A DNA stretch of 64,000 nucleotides from Batkoa obscura (Eukaryota > Entomophthoromycota > Entomophthoromycetes > Entomophthorales > Batkoaceae), in the NCBI GenBank assembly GCA_030770535.1, contig JASVEC010000008.1:310001-374000 (forward strand), given 5' to 3'. Below, piece after piece: positions 1 to 10,026 of this stretch. Numbering within the stretch: position 1 is the stretch's first letter; each line of letters opens with the position of its first letter. The translations under genes were made by a program, and so were the position numbers. Below the pieces are notes generated by a model that ran no database searches, had not been told where the DNA came from, and was given only the letters and a program-made list of their open reading frames with translations.

Positions 1-248
1 TCTTTATATTGATGATTAATTGGTATATAAAGGATGATAATAAAACTACTATTTAAACACTTAAATTTTTAGTAATTGGCTTTGGACGAGCTCTATTTTG
101 ATTCCTTTTGAATTTGGAACTTATACGTATCATTAGAAAGCATAATAGTAGTATATATCTCCTATTTTTAGGATATGATATTTAATTTCATTTTTGATCA
201 TTTTATTAGAGTCGATATTATACTAATTAATAAATGATAATAAATATA

Positions 249-347
249 TGGGGATGTCTCTTTTTGTTTAAGAAATTTACTAACATCTTTTCCGCTCAAT
301 AGCACTTGAAAAAATGGAAAAATAATGAACTCAAAAAAAACATCCCA
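249..347. repeat. MITE family 1 copy
   Basis: This is a ~100-bp element with termini TGGGGATGT and CATCCCA and a core resembling TTTCCGCTCAA. It is written in the reverse sense of the family consensus. The family forward sense runs TGGGGGTGT, a T-run, GGCTTCATCACTTTTTCC, AAGCGCTATTTGAGCGGAAA, and ends ACATCCCCA. It is flanked by TA. About nineteen such copies lie in this window. Confidence 0.85.
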
Positions 348-480
348 TATAATTAAATATAGCATATATAGTTATGAAATAAAATAGCATGAATACAAAC
401 CAGAAAATAATTTAAATATTTTTCAAGCCCAATTTCAGTTCTCTATTAATAGTTTAGTAAACACAATGTAGCTGAGCTGG

Positions 481-570
481 TTTAAATCAATCTTAAAAAG
501 CAGTGATTTTAAAACTAGTCATTTGGTTGGTTGATTTTTTGAAGCTTGCTGCTTAAAAAAAATTGATTTA
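481..570. repeat. imperfect palindrome
   Basis: The left arm TTTAAATCAATCTTAAAAAG is mirrored by a right arm CTTAAAAAAAATTGATTTA about 50 bp later. The structure looks like a small foldback element. No second copy was seen, so it may be a lone foldback. Confidence 0.4.
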
Positions 571-626
571 CACTGATGTTTCTAATCTAAACTGGAAGAT
601 TATTTATGAACAAATATAATCTGATA

Positions 627-727
627 TGAGGATGTTTTTTTTGGTTTCATTACTTTTTCCATTTTTTAAGCGCTATTTGAGCGGAAAGATTGTTAGTAAA
701 ATTCTTAAACAAAAAAACACATCCCCA
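627..727. repeat. MITE family 1 copy
   Basis: Forward-sense copy with ends TGAGGATGT and ACATCCCCA, and the full AAGCGCTATTTGAGCGGAAA core. The short reading frame across it is a by-product of the element and not a gene. Confidence 0.9.
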
Positions 728-916
728 TATGTTACTATTATTATTATTATTATCGTAGTGTCTTATTCTTATATTAATTTTAAATTACTTGTAAAACTTT
801 TTATTATTTTAATAATGACATATATAAAAGTTATAATTGAAACTAAAAAGTAATATTTATAAACTTTTAATAAATAAATTATTAATTTATATTTTAACTT
901 TATAAAAATAAATATA

Positions 917-1015
917 TGGAGGTGTTTTTTTTTGACTTCATTTTTTTCATCTTTTAAGTGCCATTTGAACGGAAAAATTGGTAGTAAAATCCTTAAACAA
1001 AAAAATACATCCCCA
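917..1015. repeat. MITE family 1 copy
   Basis: Forward-sense copy with ends TGGAGGTGT and ACATCCCCA. The core is slightly diverged (AGTGCCATTTGAACGGAAA). Confidence 0.88.
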
Positions 1016-1181
1016 TATTAATAATAATAATTAAACTGAAAATATATTAAAATATATTTGTTTATAATATTTTTTTAATATTATAAACTTTAATATAAGT
1101 TAACTGATTTTTAAAGCAGCAAATTATAAAAAAACTAGTAAATAAATAATAGTTGTAAAAATTTTATAAATAATTACATAA

Positions 1182-1643
1182 TGTGAAAGTTAGTACCCAG
1201 TAGTAGGAGTTAAAAGCAGTTCTTGGTTGATTAACTTGCCTTGAGTTGAAGGGTCTTAGTTTATATAACTAAGATAGACTTAAATGAATAAGAATAATAC
1301 GTAATAAGTTACGAATTATGTAAAACAAATATAATAGACAATACTACTGTAAAGTCTACGTAAGATGTTGTCAGAAAGACTTAGTGGCTTTATTAATGGT
1401 AAGATATCAGGGAGTAATTCAGTTAAAAAGTCTCGAGTCATCATGTTGAAGGATCTCTTTTATATTCCAATAAGTATGGATATCAAAACGAGAGGATAAT
1501 ATTGTTTGCAATGTGAAGTTATAAATTCTCGCAGCAAATCAAAATAAGGGACTCTGACTCGATTGTGTTTGAACTTGAGAACACAACAACTTAAATGATT
1601 GATAACATAATCAATCCGAGAGCTGATAAAGCAATATTTCACA
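1182..1643 (+). mobile_element. solo LTR of the window's Ty3/gypsy family
   Basis: This is a 462-bp LTR starting TGTGAAAGTTAGTACC and ending CAATATTTCACA, in the same written sense as the left LTR of the full element at 41303. It is flanked by a 4-bp target duplication, ATAA. No internal region adjoins it, so it is a solo LTR. It is visibly diverged from the young LTR pair and therefore older. Confidence 0.9.
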
Positions 1644-1662
1644 ATAATTGAATTTTAATAAT

Positions 1663-1751
1663 TAGGGGCGTTTTTTCGGTTTTATCACTTTTTCCATCTT
1701 TTAAGCAGAAAAATTTTTAATAGAATTTTTAAATATAAAAATACATCCCTA
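1663..1751. repeat. MITE family 1 copy, internally shortened
   Basis: This copy begins TAGGGGCG and ends ACATCCCTA, and the GCGCTATTTGA part of the core is missing. It starts about 20 bp after the solo LTR. Confidence 0.75.
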
Positions 1752-2092
1752 ACTATATTAAATATTATTAAAACTGTTAATTTTCCAATGTTATATTTAA
1801 ATTATAATATCAAAATAAGATGAATGGCTTAAAAAAGCCTAAAATTTACTTTAATAAAATAAAAAATAGGTTTAAAAAAAAACATTAGTTAAATTAAAAA
1901 GCAAAATTAAATTAACTAACTTTAACCTTAACTTTAATTAATATACTTAAATAAAACATAATATAGTGTTTTGAATTATGCTTTAAAGTCTTATTTTTAT
2001 ATCTTTATTATAAAATGATTTTTTATAAAACTTTTTTTCACTTTTTAGTCACCCTATTTTAATATTATTATTGGAACTATTATGAATGTATT
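1752..2092. other. intergenic, no gene seen
   Basis: AT-rich sequence with many A/T runs. No open frame, RNA gene or repeat was recognised. Confidence 0.5.
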
Positions 2093-2184
2093 TAATTCTG
2101 AGTACTAAATGTCTTAAAAAATTCTTATTGATTGGATCATGATTTTAATCAATTTTTTGAAACTCAATACTCCAAAAGGTTAAT
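2093..2184. repeat. MITE family 2 copy
   Basis: A second small repeat family with imperfect inverted termini, one end near CTGAGTACTAAATGTCT and the other near GAAACTCAATACTCCAAAAG. Related copies lie at 4294-4402 and, reversed, at 16690-16806. Confidence 0.6.
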
Positions 2185-2356
2185 TGATTTAAACTGTATG
2201 TAATTTCAAATTATGATTTTGATCTAAAAATCATAAATGAACATTGTTTGTCCACAGTACTCAAATGATTAAATATTTCGTTTGAGTAATTTGTTTATTT
2301 TTAAACAGCATAAAATTCAAAGATTAAAATAAAATTCTTAAACGTTTACAAGTGCT

Positions 2357-4000
2357 TTATTTTTTGTTAGAATTTTGTATCATAAGATTAACAACAGATC
2401 CTAAGCTGGTATCGCTATTTGTAGGTAATTTATTAAATTGATCTAATATTTGATCAAGTAAATAAGAGCCATTAATCATCCAGTTGGAATAAGAAAAGAG
2501 GGATTCAATAATAGCTAAAAAATAAAATAACGAAACAGAAAGATGATGTTTAGGTATTAAATTAGAATTATGAATGATAAAAGATTTAATATTATCCTCT
2601 AGAAGATTCATGTCTTTTGGTTTGTCATTCGTTGAGTACTTTGAATATAAATTTTCTTTATTTTTACATGAGGCTGACAGCTTAATAACATATAATCCTA
2701 TCCAATTGGAATGATAATTGATTTTAATATAGTCAATAGAGGTATCAACAATCTCACACGACATCTTGCTTACAATTTCATCTTTAATAACTTGTAATTT
2801 ATTTAGTACTATTTTTGTAGTGGAATTTAAAGGAGTTTCTAGTAAATAAGCAACTTTGATTATTTTTTCATTACTTATATTTAATGAATTAATGTGCAAT
2901 AATGTACTAAAAAAATGTTTAAAATATAAACCACATTTATACCAATAAATATAATACACTAACAATAACAATTGCATGGTTCCTTCTTTTGATTCATTTT
3001 TAATCGTTATGGGCTTTTTTCCCTCTTTTTTTCATATGTCATGATCTTCAAATGATATATTAGAATATGGATCATCAATAGACAATAAGTATACTGCTGC
3101 TGAATAGCATAACTTTCTTTCACTATTATTTTTATAACCTAAATGTAAACCTAATAATATACAATAATGACTTAAAGTAGAAAAATAATAAGATGTAAAT
3201 GCCAAACTGCTTCCTCTTAAACCATTTAATAAAATAGCCATGGGTTGAATATTGCCTAAGTTGATCTTTAATCGGCTTGATTGAAAATGGCATGTTAGCT
3301 TATTCTTTAAAAACGCCTTCAAGTTCGATAAATCCTCATTATCTTTGATGTGCTTTAACCCAACTAACATCATCGAATAAATTAATATGTTATCCCTTTT
3401 CTTACTTGATTGCCTAAAAGTAAATAATGGCAGTAATAAATTGATTTTTTGAAAATAAACACTTCCAAGTTTTGAAATGAATGAATTTACATTGACATTT
3501 TTATTTTGAATCAGGCATGTTGACTCGAGTAACGGTAAACTTTCAAAAAATCGATTAAGGTATTGATTTGGAGTAATCTTATAAAAAAATAAGAGCTTTG
3601 ATTATATATAGGCGGTGAATGAAATGATTTAATAGGTAGATCAGAGGCAACATATATACTATAATTAAACCGACTTCCACCAAAAGTAAATTTAAACTCA
3701 TTTAAATATTTATGAACTAAAATCCCCTTACTTTCTATTTTCCCATTATTAACTTTTTTCTTTTTTCCTTTTTCTTTCTATTTTATTTAACTCTGGTATT
3801 AAACATGTTTGTGAGTGAAAGGGTTTATTTTCACACATTATTGGTTTTCGTTGATTGTTTCTCTCCCTTATGCATGTAAATCCTTTTTTTATACATTTAC
3901 TAAAAGTAGACGAAGTTCGATCACACTTCCATTGTTTTTTATTACATTGATCACATGCTTATCGAATTCTAGATTGATTTATTGACAATAATTCATTCAT
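2357..4000 (-). pseudogene. broken Zn2Cys6 transcription factor
   Basis: A decayed host regulator. From the start at 4000 the frame reads MNELLSINQSRIR, then a TAA, then a zinc-cluster module ACDQCNKKQWKCDR with TFSKC and KKGFTC. The fourth cluster cysteine is replaced by Phe. Further downstream are a segment with SNYSIYVAS-like sequence, a long helical segment (3373-3032, including LKHIKDNEDLSNLKAF) and a C-terminal segment (2977-2357) containing WIGLYVIKLSASC. These resemble the middle region of fungal zinc-cluster regulators such as the intact gene at 17272. Several breaks separate the pieces: a TAA just before the cluster, a frame change near 3600, and a TGA at 3032 that could alternatively mark an unrecognised intron. 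It lies between repeats. I call it a pseudogene and not a spliced gene because the DNA-binding Cys is lost. Confidence 0.75.
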
Positions 4001-4180
4001 CTTTGATCATGGGCGCTTAAAACATATTTAAAAGATCATAAATTGCATGATAAAATTATAATAAACTAAAATTTAATTAAATTTAAATGTAACTTTAGAG
4101 TTGTCATAGCAGCAAAAACCCTTAATCACATTAGTATAATCAATAGGGGTAAGTTTTTAATCAAGATTCAATTTAGAATA

Positions 4181-4278
4181 TGGGATGTATTTTTTTGTTT
4201 AAGAATTTTACTAACAATCTTTCCGCTCAAATAGCGCTTAAAAAATGGAAAAAGTGATAAAACCAAAAAACATCCCCA
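4181..4278. repeat. MITE family 1 copy
   Basis: Reverse-sense copy with ends TGGGATGTA and ACATCCCCA and core TTTCCGCTCAAATAGCGCTT. Confidence 0.88.
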
Positions 4279-4293
4279 CATCTTGATTTCATT

Positions 4294-4402
4294 TAACCCT
4301 CTGAGTACCAAAGTCTCAAAAAAGCTGTTTGATTCAACCATGGCCTCTAATCGATTTTATGCCATTGGGTTAGTTTCTGAAACTCAATACCCAAAGGGTT
4401 GA
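4294..4402. repeat. MITE family 2 copy
   Basis: The best-preserved of three copies. The left end TAACCCTCTGAGTACCAAAG is an imperfect inverted repeat of the right end CTCAATACCCAAAGGGTTGA. Confidence 0.65.
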
Positions 4403-4591
4403 TTTGATTTAAAACATGTGAGGAATGTTTGTCCACGGTACTTAAGTGCCTATAAAACATTACTGACCTCTAGCTTTTACCATAGTGTTAAAAAATAAAT
4501 TATAAAACCGTTTTATAAATTCAAAAAAATCATATGTTTATTCGTTATTATCATGGCTGTTTAAACGCTTTATAATTTTTTTACCTTGTGG

Positions 4592-4640
4592 CAAGCTAAT
4601 TTTTGATCTACTACAATCAAGTTTATCATAAAATTAAAAT
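4592..4640 (+). promoter_or_regulatory. upstream block shared by both trypsin genes
   Basis: The stretch containing CTAATTTTTGATCTACTAC and TTTATCA, about 95 bp upstream of the first trypsin, recurs about 105 bp upstream of the second (7145-7192) with few changes. The rest of the intergenic DNA is not obviously alike. It may be promoter DNA carried along in the gene duplication. Confidence 0.4.
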
Positions 4641-4688
4641 TTTAGTTGACAGCTTAAAAAGTTTATTTATGTCTTAAGTGTTGCTGTC

Positions 4689-5605
4689 ATGTCAATATTC
4701 AATTTTTTATTCTTAGTAATATTCAACCTGCATTTAATCACCAGTTTAAAGTCTTATGACCTAAGGAATGATTTAGCTAGTTTAGAGAACCGGTATGGCC
4801 TAAATTTACCATCAGGAAGTCGAATAGTGTATGGGGAGATAGCAGAAGAGCCTGATCAATATCATTTTATTATGGCAATTGCCATTGGACTGCTTCCAGA
4901 CAGCGTGATCTGTGGAGGTACTTTGGTTAATCCATATACTATAGTGACCGCAGCACATTGTAACAAAACATTTGGGTTTCAGGGTTTAATTGCTTTTCAG
5001 TCAATCTATGACTTTGGTGATCCAGAACAGGTTATGAGAGGTAGCAAATATAACATTATCAATTTTATTCAGCATCCAAATTATGACCCAGAGTTGGGTG
5101 TTAGTGATAGTAAATGTTAACTTATCTTATTTTAATAACTTTTTATTAACCCCTTTTTTAAGTTGCAGTACTACGACTAGATAGACCTGCTAGGGTTAAA
5201 GCTTCAGTTATGTTTGATGATGGTACCATAGCAAACGATTTTTTACATAAAGTAAGGGTTGTTGGATGGGGCTTTTATGAAGTTGGAAGGAGAGTATCTA
5301 GTAAGGTATTAAGGAGAGCAGATTTACAAATAACTGACAATAGGGTGTGCCAACTTTATATGAGAGCCTTATTGGGTGAATTTGTAAGTGAAGACAAACA
5401 TGTATGTGCTTTAAAAATTGGTGGTCAAACTGATTCTTGTCAAGGAGATAGTGGTGGTCCTCTTTTAGCTCGAGTTTGTGGAGAGTGGATTGTGGTTGGG
5501 ATTGTTTCTTTCGGTTACCAGTGTGGATTAGCTACAGTACCCGGTGTGTATACTAAGGTTGGTGCTTTTTTGGATTTTATTAGACGATATACGTTTTATA
5601 GATAG
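4689..5605 (+). CDS. secreted trypsin-like serine protease 1
   Basis: A chymotrypsin-fold (S1A) endopeptidase, exported as a zymogen. It is spliced as 4689-5109 and 5163-5605 (intron 5110-5162, GTAAAT...AAG), giving 287 aa. Visible parts are a signal peptide (residues 1-22), a short propeptide ending PSGSR45, and a mature start IVYG where most family members have IVGG. The catalytic triad is His90 in TAAHC, Asp140 in SDIAVLRL (rebuilt only by splicing) and Ser237 in GDSGGP. Asp231 in TDSCQGD corresponds to the trypsin specificity residue, so cleavage after Lys/Arg is expected. The gene is a tandem duplicate of the one at 7252, with identical length and intron position. Secreted trypsins are common in insect-associated fungi, so a role in breaking down host protein is plausible but inferred. 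All key residues are present and the gene looks functional. Confidence 0.95.
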
Positions 5606-7142
5606 AAGAGTGCCTAATAATAATCAAGTTAATAATTTTATAATTCATTAATGTAAACATAACATCGGTTACAATACGCGGTTTCCTTAGATACTTTAAT
5701 CAAGCTCAACCAACACTTTATAACAATAATCCCAAGTTTTTCTGATTTTATTCAAATCATAAATTTACCACATTCTGTATGATATACAGCTGACTTAAAG
5801 AAATTTGACAGATTTAAGATGGGTATAGTTTTAACAAAAGTCGGTTTAAAATTAAAAATTAAAAATTGAAGCTTAATACTTAAAATTTCATTAATGATTT
5901 TTTCAATTTTTATGCTTAAAAATAAACAAAATGTAAAATAATGTAGATGTTTATAACTCTTTGCATATAAAATATTTGATAAGTTATATTGATAGTATAA
6001 AAGCGATTTATCAGTGAAATTATGATAAATTGAGAAAAAACTAGCTTAAGTCAATTTATAAACTATGTTTTATTAAAATATGATAAAAATTAGTAAGTAA
6101 AAATTTTACCAAAATTTTACTAGTATTTTAATCCTGTTTTTTATTTTCATTTTCGTTCTTTAATTATTTTTAAGATTTGGGAGTGTTTTTGGTTTCATCA
6201 CTTTTTCTATCTTTTATTAACACAAGAATCTTTAATGATTTGACATTTGAATTAGAGTATAATTTTAATTGTTTATAAATTGTTTATAATTTCTTTAAAT
6301 AAATAATTATGATCATAAACAAAGATGCATTTTAAATGCTGTAGTTTTAAAGCTTTTCTAATAATTATATAAAACAGTGTTTTGTTTAAAATTAACAAAT
6401 ATTTAAAAAAAATTAAACTGAAGAGTAAGTGAGCAAAAATAAAATATAAAAAGATTCTCATACTATACTTTATACATTATTATCTTATAAAATGAAAGTA
6501 GAGATTTAATAATTAAATAAAAAAGTGACAAAGCTTAATATCTTTAATGTATAAGCGTTTAAACTGTTTTTAAATATTGTACCATGTTTGTTTCAATGAT
6601 ATTTATTAATTAAAGGTTTAAGCTTTGGTAACGCAGTTACCTTATGTTCAGTCAAAAGTAATGAATTAGAAGTATACAAATTTCACACATCAATTATCCA
6701 TACATGATATGTGGACATGAAAATTTTATGTGTAAACAAATGACTTTAATACTTTTGAAGCTTTGTTGATGATGGCTACTTTATTATTAAACAGTACGGG
6801 ATTCATAGTGCTCAACATGACCTAATGTTTCCAGCAAAAGTAGCAATATTACTTGCTTATAGCATATCTTTTAGGAGCTTTGGCAGAGCATTGGTTTACA
6901 ATTTTTTATCATACATAAACATGATTGAAGTTACAACTGAATAAGCTGCCTTTAAAGATCACTTATTGCTATTGCCTTTATCATATAAAGTTATTGTCGT
7001 GTATTGCAATTAATCAGTGTTTTTTCTTAAAACAAAATAACTATTTTTTATAATTTTATAGTATTTTCATACTACTTTTTTACTTACTTTTTAAAGTGTT
7101 ACAATTTTTTAAATTTTTAAAACTCCTTTATTATCCAAAAAT
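5606..7142. other. intergenic between the trypsins, one MITE remnant
   Basis: AT-rich DNA separating the tandem genes. A decayed family-1 MITE start (TGGGAGTGTTTTTGGTTTCA) lies at 6178-6240. No convincing gene or RNA was seen. Confidence 0.5.
6178..6240. repeat. MITE family 1 fragment
   Basis: The left terminus and CATCACTTTTTCTATCTTTT match the family forward sense. The right half is unrecognisable. Confidence 0.55.
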
Positions 7143-7144
7143 AG

Positions 7145-7192
7145 CAACTTAATTTTTGATCTACTACTATTATGTTTATCACTAAATTAAAC
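7145..7192 (+). promoter_or_regulatory. upstream block shared by both trypsin genes
   Basis: Second copy of the conserved stretch around TTTTTGATCTACTAC, located upstream of trypsin 2 at nearly the same distance as in trypsin 1. Confidence 0.4.
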
Positions 7193-7251
7193 AAAAATTT
7201 AAAAAGATACAATTAAAATTTTATTTATTTATATTTGAAATATTAAATATC

Positions 7252-8168
7252 ATGTCAATATTCAATCTATTATTCTTGACAATAGTAAATCTACAATTAA
7301 TTACCAGTTTAAAGTCTTATGATCTAAGAACGGATTTGGCCAATTTAGAGAACCGATATGGTCTAAATTTACCATCAGGGAGTAGAATTGTAAACGGAGA
7401 GATAGCAGAAGAGCCAGAGCAATATCATTTTATCATGGCTATATCTACCGATCTACTACCAGGTTTCGTAATCTGTGGTGGTACTTTGATTAATCCATAT
7501 ACCATAGTAACCGCATCTCATTGTAACAAAACAATTGGGTTTCAGGGTTTAATTGCGTATCAATCTGTTTATGACTTTGATGATGAAGAACAATTTAACA
7601 AAGGGACCAAATTTAACATCATTGATTTTATTCAACATCCAAAATATGATCCAGAGTTATATATTAATGATAGTAAGCATCAATTTAAATTATTTTAATA
7701 GCCTTTGTTAATATTTTTCTCTTAGTCGCTGTGTTAAGGCTAGACAAACCTGCCAAGGTTAAAGCCCCAATTAAGTTTGATGACGGTACTATTGCGAACG
7801 ATTTTTTACATAAAGTAAGAGTAATAGGATGGGGTTTGTATGGAGCTGGGAATACGGAAACTAGTAGGGTGCTAAGAAGGGCTGACTTACAAATAAGTGA
7901 TAGCAAGTTATGTCAAATCTATATGAAGTCTTTATTAGATATTTATATAAGTGAAGAAAAGCACATTTGTGCTTTAAAAATTGGTGGACAAGCTGATTCT
8001 TGTCAAGGAGATAGCGGTGGTCCCCTTATATCACGAGTTTGTGGTGAATGGGTTTTGGTTGGGGTTGTTTCTTTTGGTTATGAGTGTGGGTTAGCTACAG
8101 CACCTGGTATTTATACCAAAGTTGGTAATTACTTGGATTTTATTAAAGAAAACACTTTTTATAAATAA
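7252..8168 (+). CDS. secreted trypsin-like serine protease 2
   Basis: Paralogue of the gene at 4689. It is spliced as 7252-7672 and 7726-8168 (intron 7673-7725, GTAAGC...TTAG), giving 287 aa. The layout is the same: signal peptide 1-22, propeptide to Arg45, mature start IVNG, His90 (TASHC), Asp140 (NDIAVLRL) and Ser237 (GDSGGP), with Asp231 in ADSCQGD predicting Lys/Arg specificity. Both exons match the paralogue in length exactly (421 and 443 nt), so the duplication has not suffered indels in coding DNA. Substitutions cluster in surface loops such as the segment after IMAI (STDLLPGF versus AIGLLPDS). The canonical-looking IVNG start suggests this copy may be the more typical enzyme. The pair probably arose by local tandem duplication. 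Confidence 0.95.
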
Positions 8169-8294
8169 AAAATATACGGCTATAATCAATTTAATCATTT
8201 TAAATATAAATTTCATTTATTCAATAAGTAAATATTTTTTAAAATTTATAAATAGTAAACATAAAATAGAAATAAAAAACAAACAGGAATTAAA

Positions 8295-9357
8295 TTAATT
8301 AACTTCAGTTACAACTGGTTGGCCTATCCCACTTTCTGGATTTTGGAGTAAGTCACTTTGTTGTTTACGAAGTCGTACATACTCCATACTGCATTTAACA
8401 ATGATAAGAAACCCTAACAACATCAATATATAAGCAAACCAGACTGTTGATGCTGGTAGTATACCATCAATAGCAAAGAGATCATTGATTTCCTTTTTAT
8501 CCTGTTCCCCAATCAATTCTAAGTTGCTATTATAATATATTGCTTGAATTTCAAACCCCTGATTTAACAGTGTAATACCTAATCCTATCAAAGAACCAAG
8601 CTAAAAATAAAATTAATAAAAAATAATAAAATAGTGTTATTGACTTACTCTTCCTGCGTGATTAATATGTAAAAAGTAAGTTATCACAAAACCAATATAA
8701 TGAAACAAAGACGAAATAAATGCATTCCAAACAAATGATACTAACCCTCCAACTGGTAACCCTTCTACCAAAAGATCATCAATGTCTAAGGCACTCAAAG
8801 TACGCGCATGTCCGGTACTTTCATCAAAACAAGGTGGCGCTGGCTCTTGCATCACTGTGTCATAACCTGGAAGTTGGCCATTTGATTCTGTTTCTCCGTC
8901 CCACTCATTTGGAGGTAACAAAGGTGGAGGAGGTAAACTACTACTATTACCATTTCCACGGTTAGGCTCTGTACTAGGCTCTGTACTAGGTTTTGCACTT
9001 AAATTGGCAAATACACCATCATTAATAGCACCCATTGTAGGCGGTAAACGTATTACGTTTTCTGGTTTTTCTTCGTTATTATCAGTATTATTATCATTAT
9101 TTTCTATTCTTGTTTCCGTCCTTTCTACTGAAACTTCTTCTTGAGTTTGCTTCTTTTCTTCCTCTTCCTCTTCCTCTTCCTCTTCCTCTTCTTCATTTAT
9201 TCGAAATGCATCAGATAATGGATGCTCAATTAAAGAACTACTTTGAGTAGCTTCAGTTTCATTCGAATCTATATCACTAGAGTTTAACTAAAAAAGTGAT
9301 TAAGCCATTATTCTTGTTTTGAAAAATATTAACACTTACTTTTTGATAACTTGCCAT
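8295..9357 (-). CDS. BSD2: BSD2/NDFIP-family membrane adaptor for Nedd4-type ubiquitin ligases
   Basis: Family members sit in Golgi/endosomal membranes and recruit HECT ligases (Rsp5/Nedd4) to cargo such as metal transporters. Spliced on the minus strand as 9357-9340, 9287-8649 and 8600-8295, the frame closes at 320 aa. The cytosolic N-terminus carries a poly-Glu tract, proline-rich LPPPPLLPP and a single LPGYDTV, which resembles a PY motif with LPxY in place of PPxY. The family signature follows: LPVGGLVSFVWNAFISSLF, then HYIGFVITYFLHINHAGRLG, then GLGITLLNQG across the second intron, and a third hydrophobic segment WFAYILMLLGFLIIVKC. Three membrane segments are as expected for the family. 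The first exon is only 18 nt (MASYQK). A 10-bp tandem repeat and a strong hairpin lie 290-410 bp upstream. Confidence 0.88.
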
Positions 9358-9650
9358 GACTTTATGTATTATTTAATTATTAAATAAAACGATAGAATAT
9401 TAAGTGAATTTTTTAAATTGTTTTGTTGAAAAAATTATTTTCAATTAATGAATTAAGATTAACTTTGCATGACAATCAATGGAACAGCATTAGTCAGATT
9501 ATGTTTTTTAATTGGTTAATAGAAGAATATTAGCCAATTAATTGAGGTTTTTTGTATATCCACCGCTCAAATCAGTGATCTAGTTTACAGATAAAGTAAC
9601 CTTTAATGGTTTAGATATGAAATAATTTTGGTCTTTAATTGTTTAATTGG
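9358..9650. other. promoter region of the BSD2-like gene
   Basis: AT-rich DNA between the start codon at 9357 and the tandem repeat. No distinct site is recognisable apart from A/T runs. Confidence 0.4.
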
Positions 9651-9651
9651 T

Positions 9652-9697
9652 GGCTTAACTTGGCTTAACTTGGCTCAACTTGACCTAACTTGGCTTT
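9652..9697. repeat. 10-bp tandem repeat
   Basis: About five units of a TGGCTTAACT-like decamer in a row, with later units changed to TGGCTCAACT and TGACCTAACT. It lies about 300 bp upstream of the BSD2-like start and could be a regulatory array or a simple slippage repeat. Confidence 0.7.
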
Positions 9698-9742
9698 ATG
9701 TTCTTTAAGCCCTAAACAAATTCATCGAATGTTATAGAAATA

Positions 9743-9770
9743 ACTAGTAGCGCTTTTCAGCGCTACTAGT
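9743..9770. repeat. perfect 12-bp hairpin
   Basis: Arms ACTAGTAGCGCT and AGCGCTACTAGT are exact inverted copies around the loop TTTC. The stem is GC-richer than its surroundings and stands out in this AT-rich DNA. It is not part of any repeat family recognised here. Confidence 0.8.
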
Positions 9771-9930
9771 ATGAAAATTAAGTGCTCAAAACAATATATA
9801 CAATAAATTTATTTTTATCGATATTGTTGTTAAATAAAAAAGAACCATATGAATAAGTAGGCTTGTGAAATGGTTAATGGTGAAAATATAATTTTCCTGT
9901 TTGACCTAGGTTTAAATTCGTTAATTTATA

Positions 9931-10026
9931 CAGGAATATTTTTCGCTTCATTTTTTGTCCATTTCCCATGTAGCGTGAAGTTTAAAAAATCATTAGATAA
10001 ATGCTTAGACAAAAAAACACGCTCAT
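9931..10026. repeat. possible decayed MITE family 1 copy
   Basis: A ~96-bp stretch with TTTTTCGCTTCATTTTTTGTCC on the left and AGACAAAAAAACACGC on the right. Length and order match the family but the termini are worn. Confidence 0.35.

Noticed and set aside
626-853. 75-aa open frame
   Set aside because: It is the forward sense of a MITE followed by AT-rich sequence. The same peptide start (FFL.S.LFPFFKR) recurs at every MITE of that orientation.
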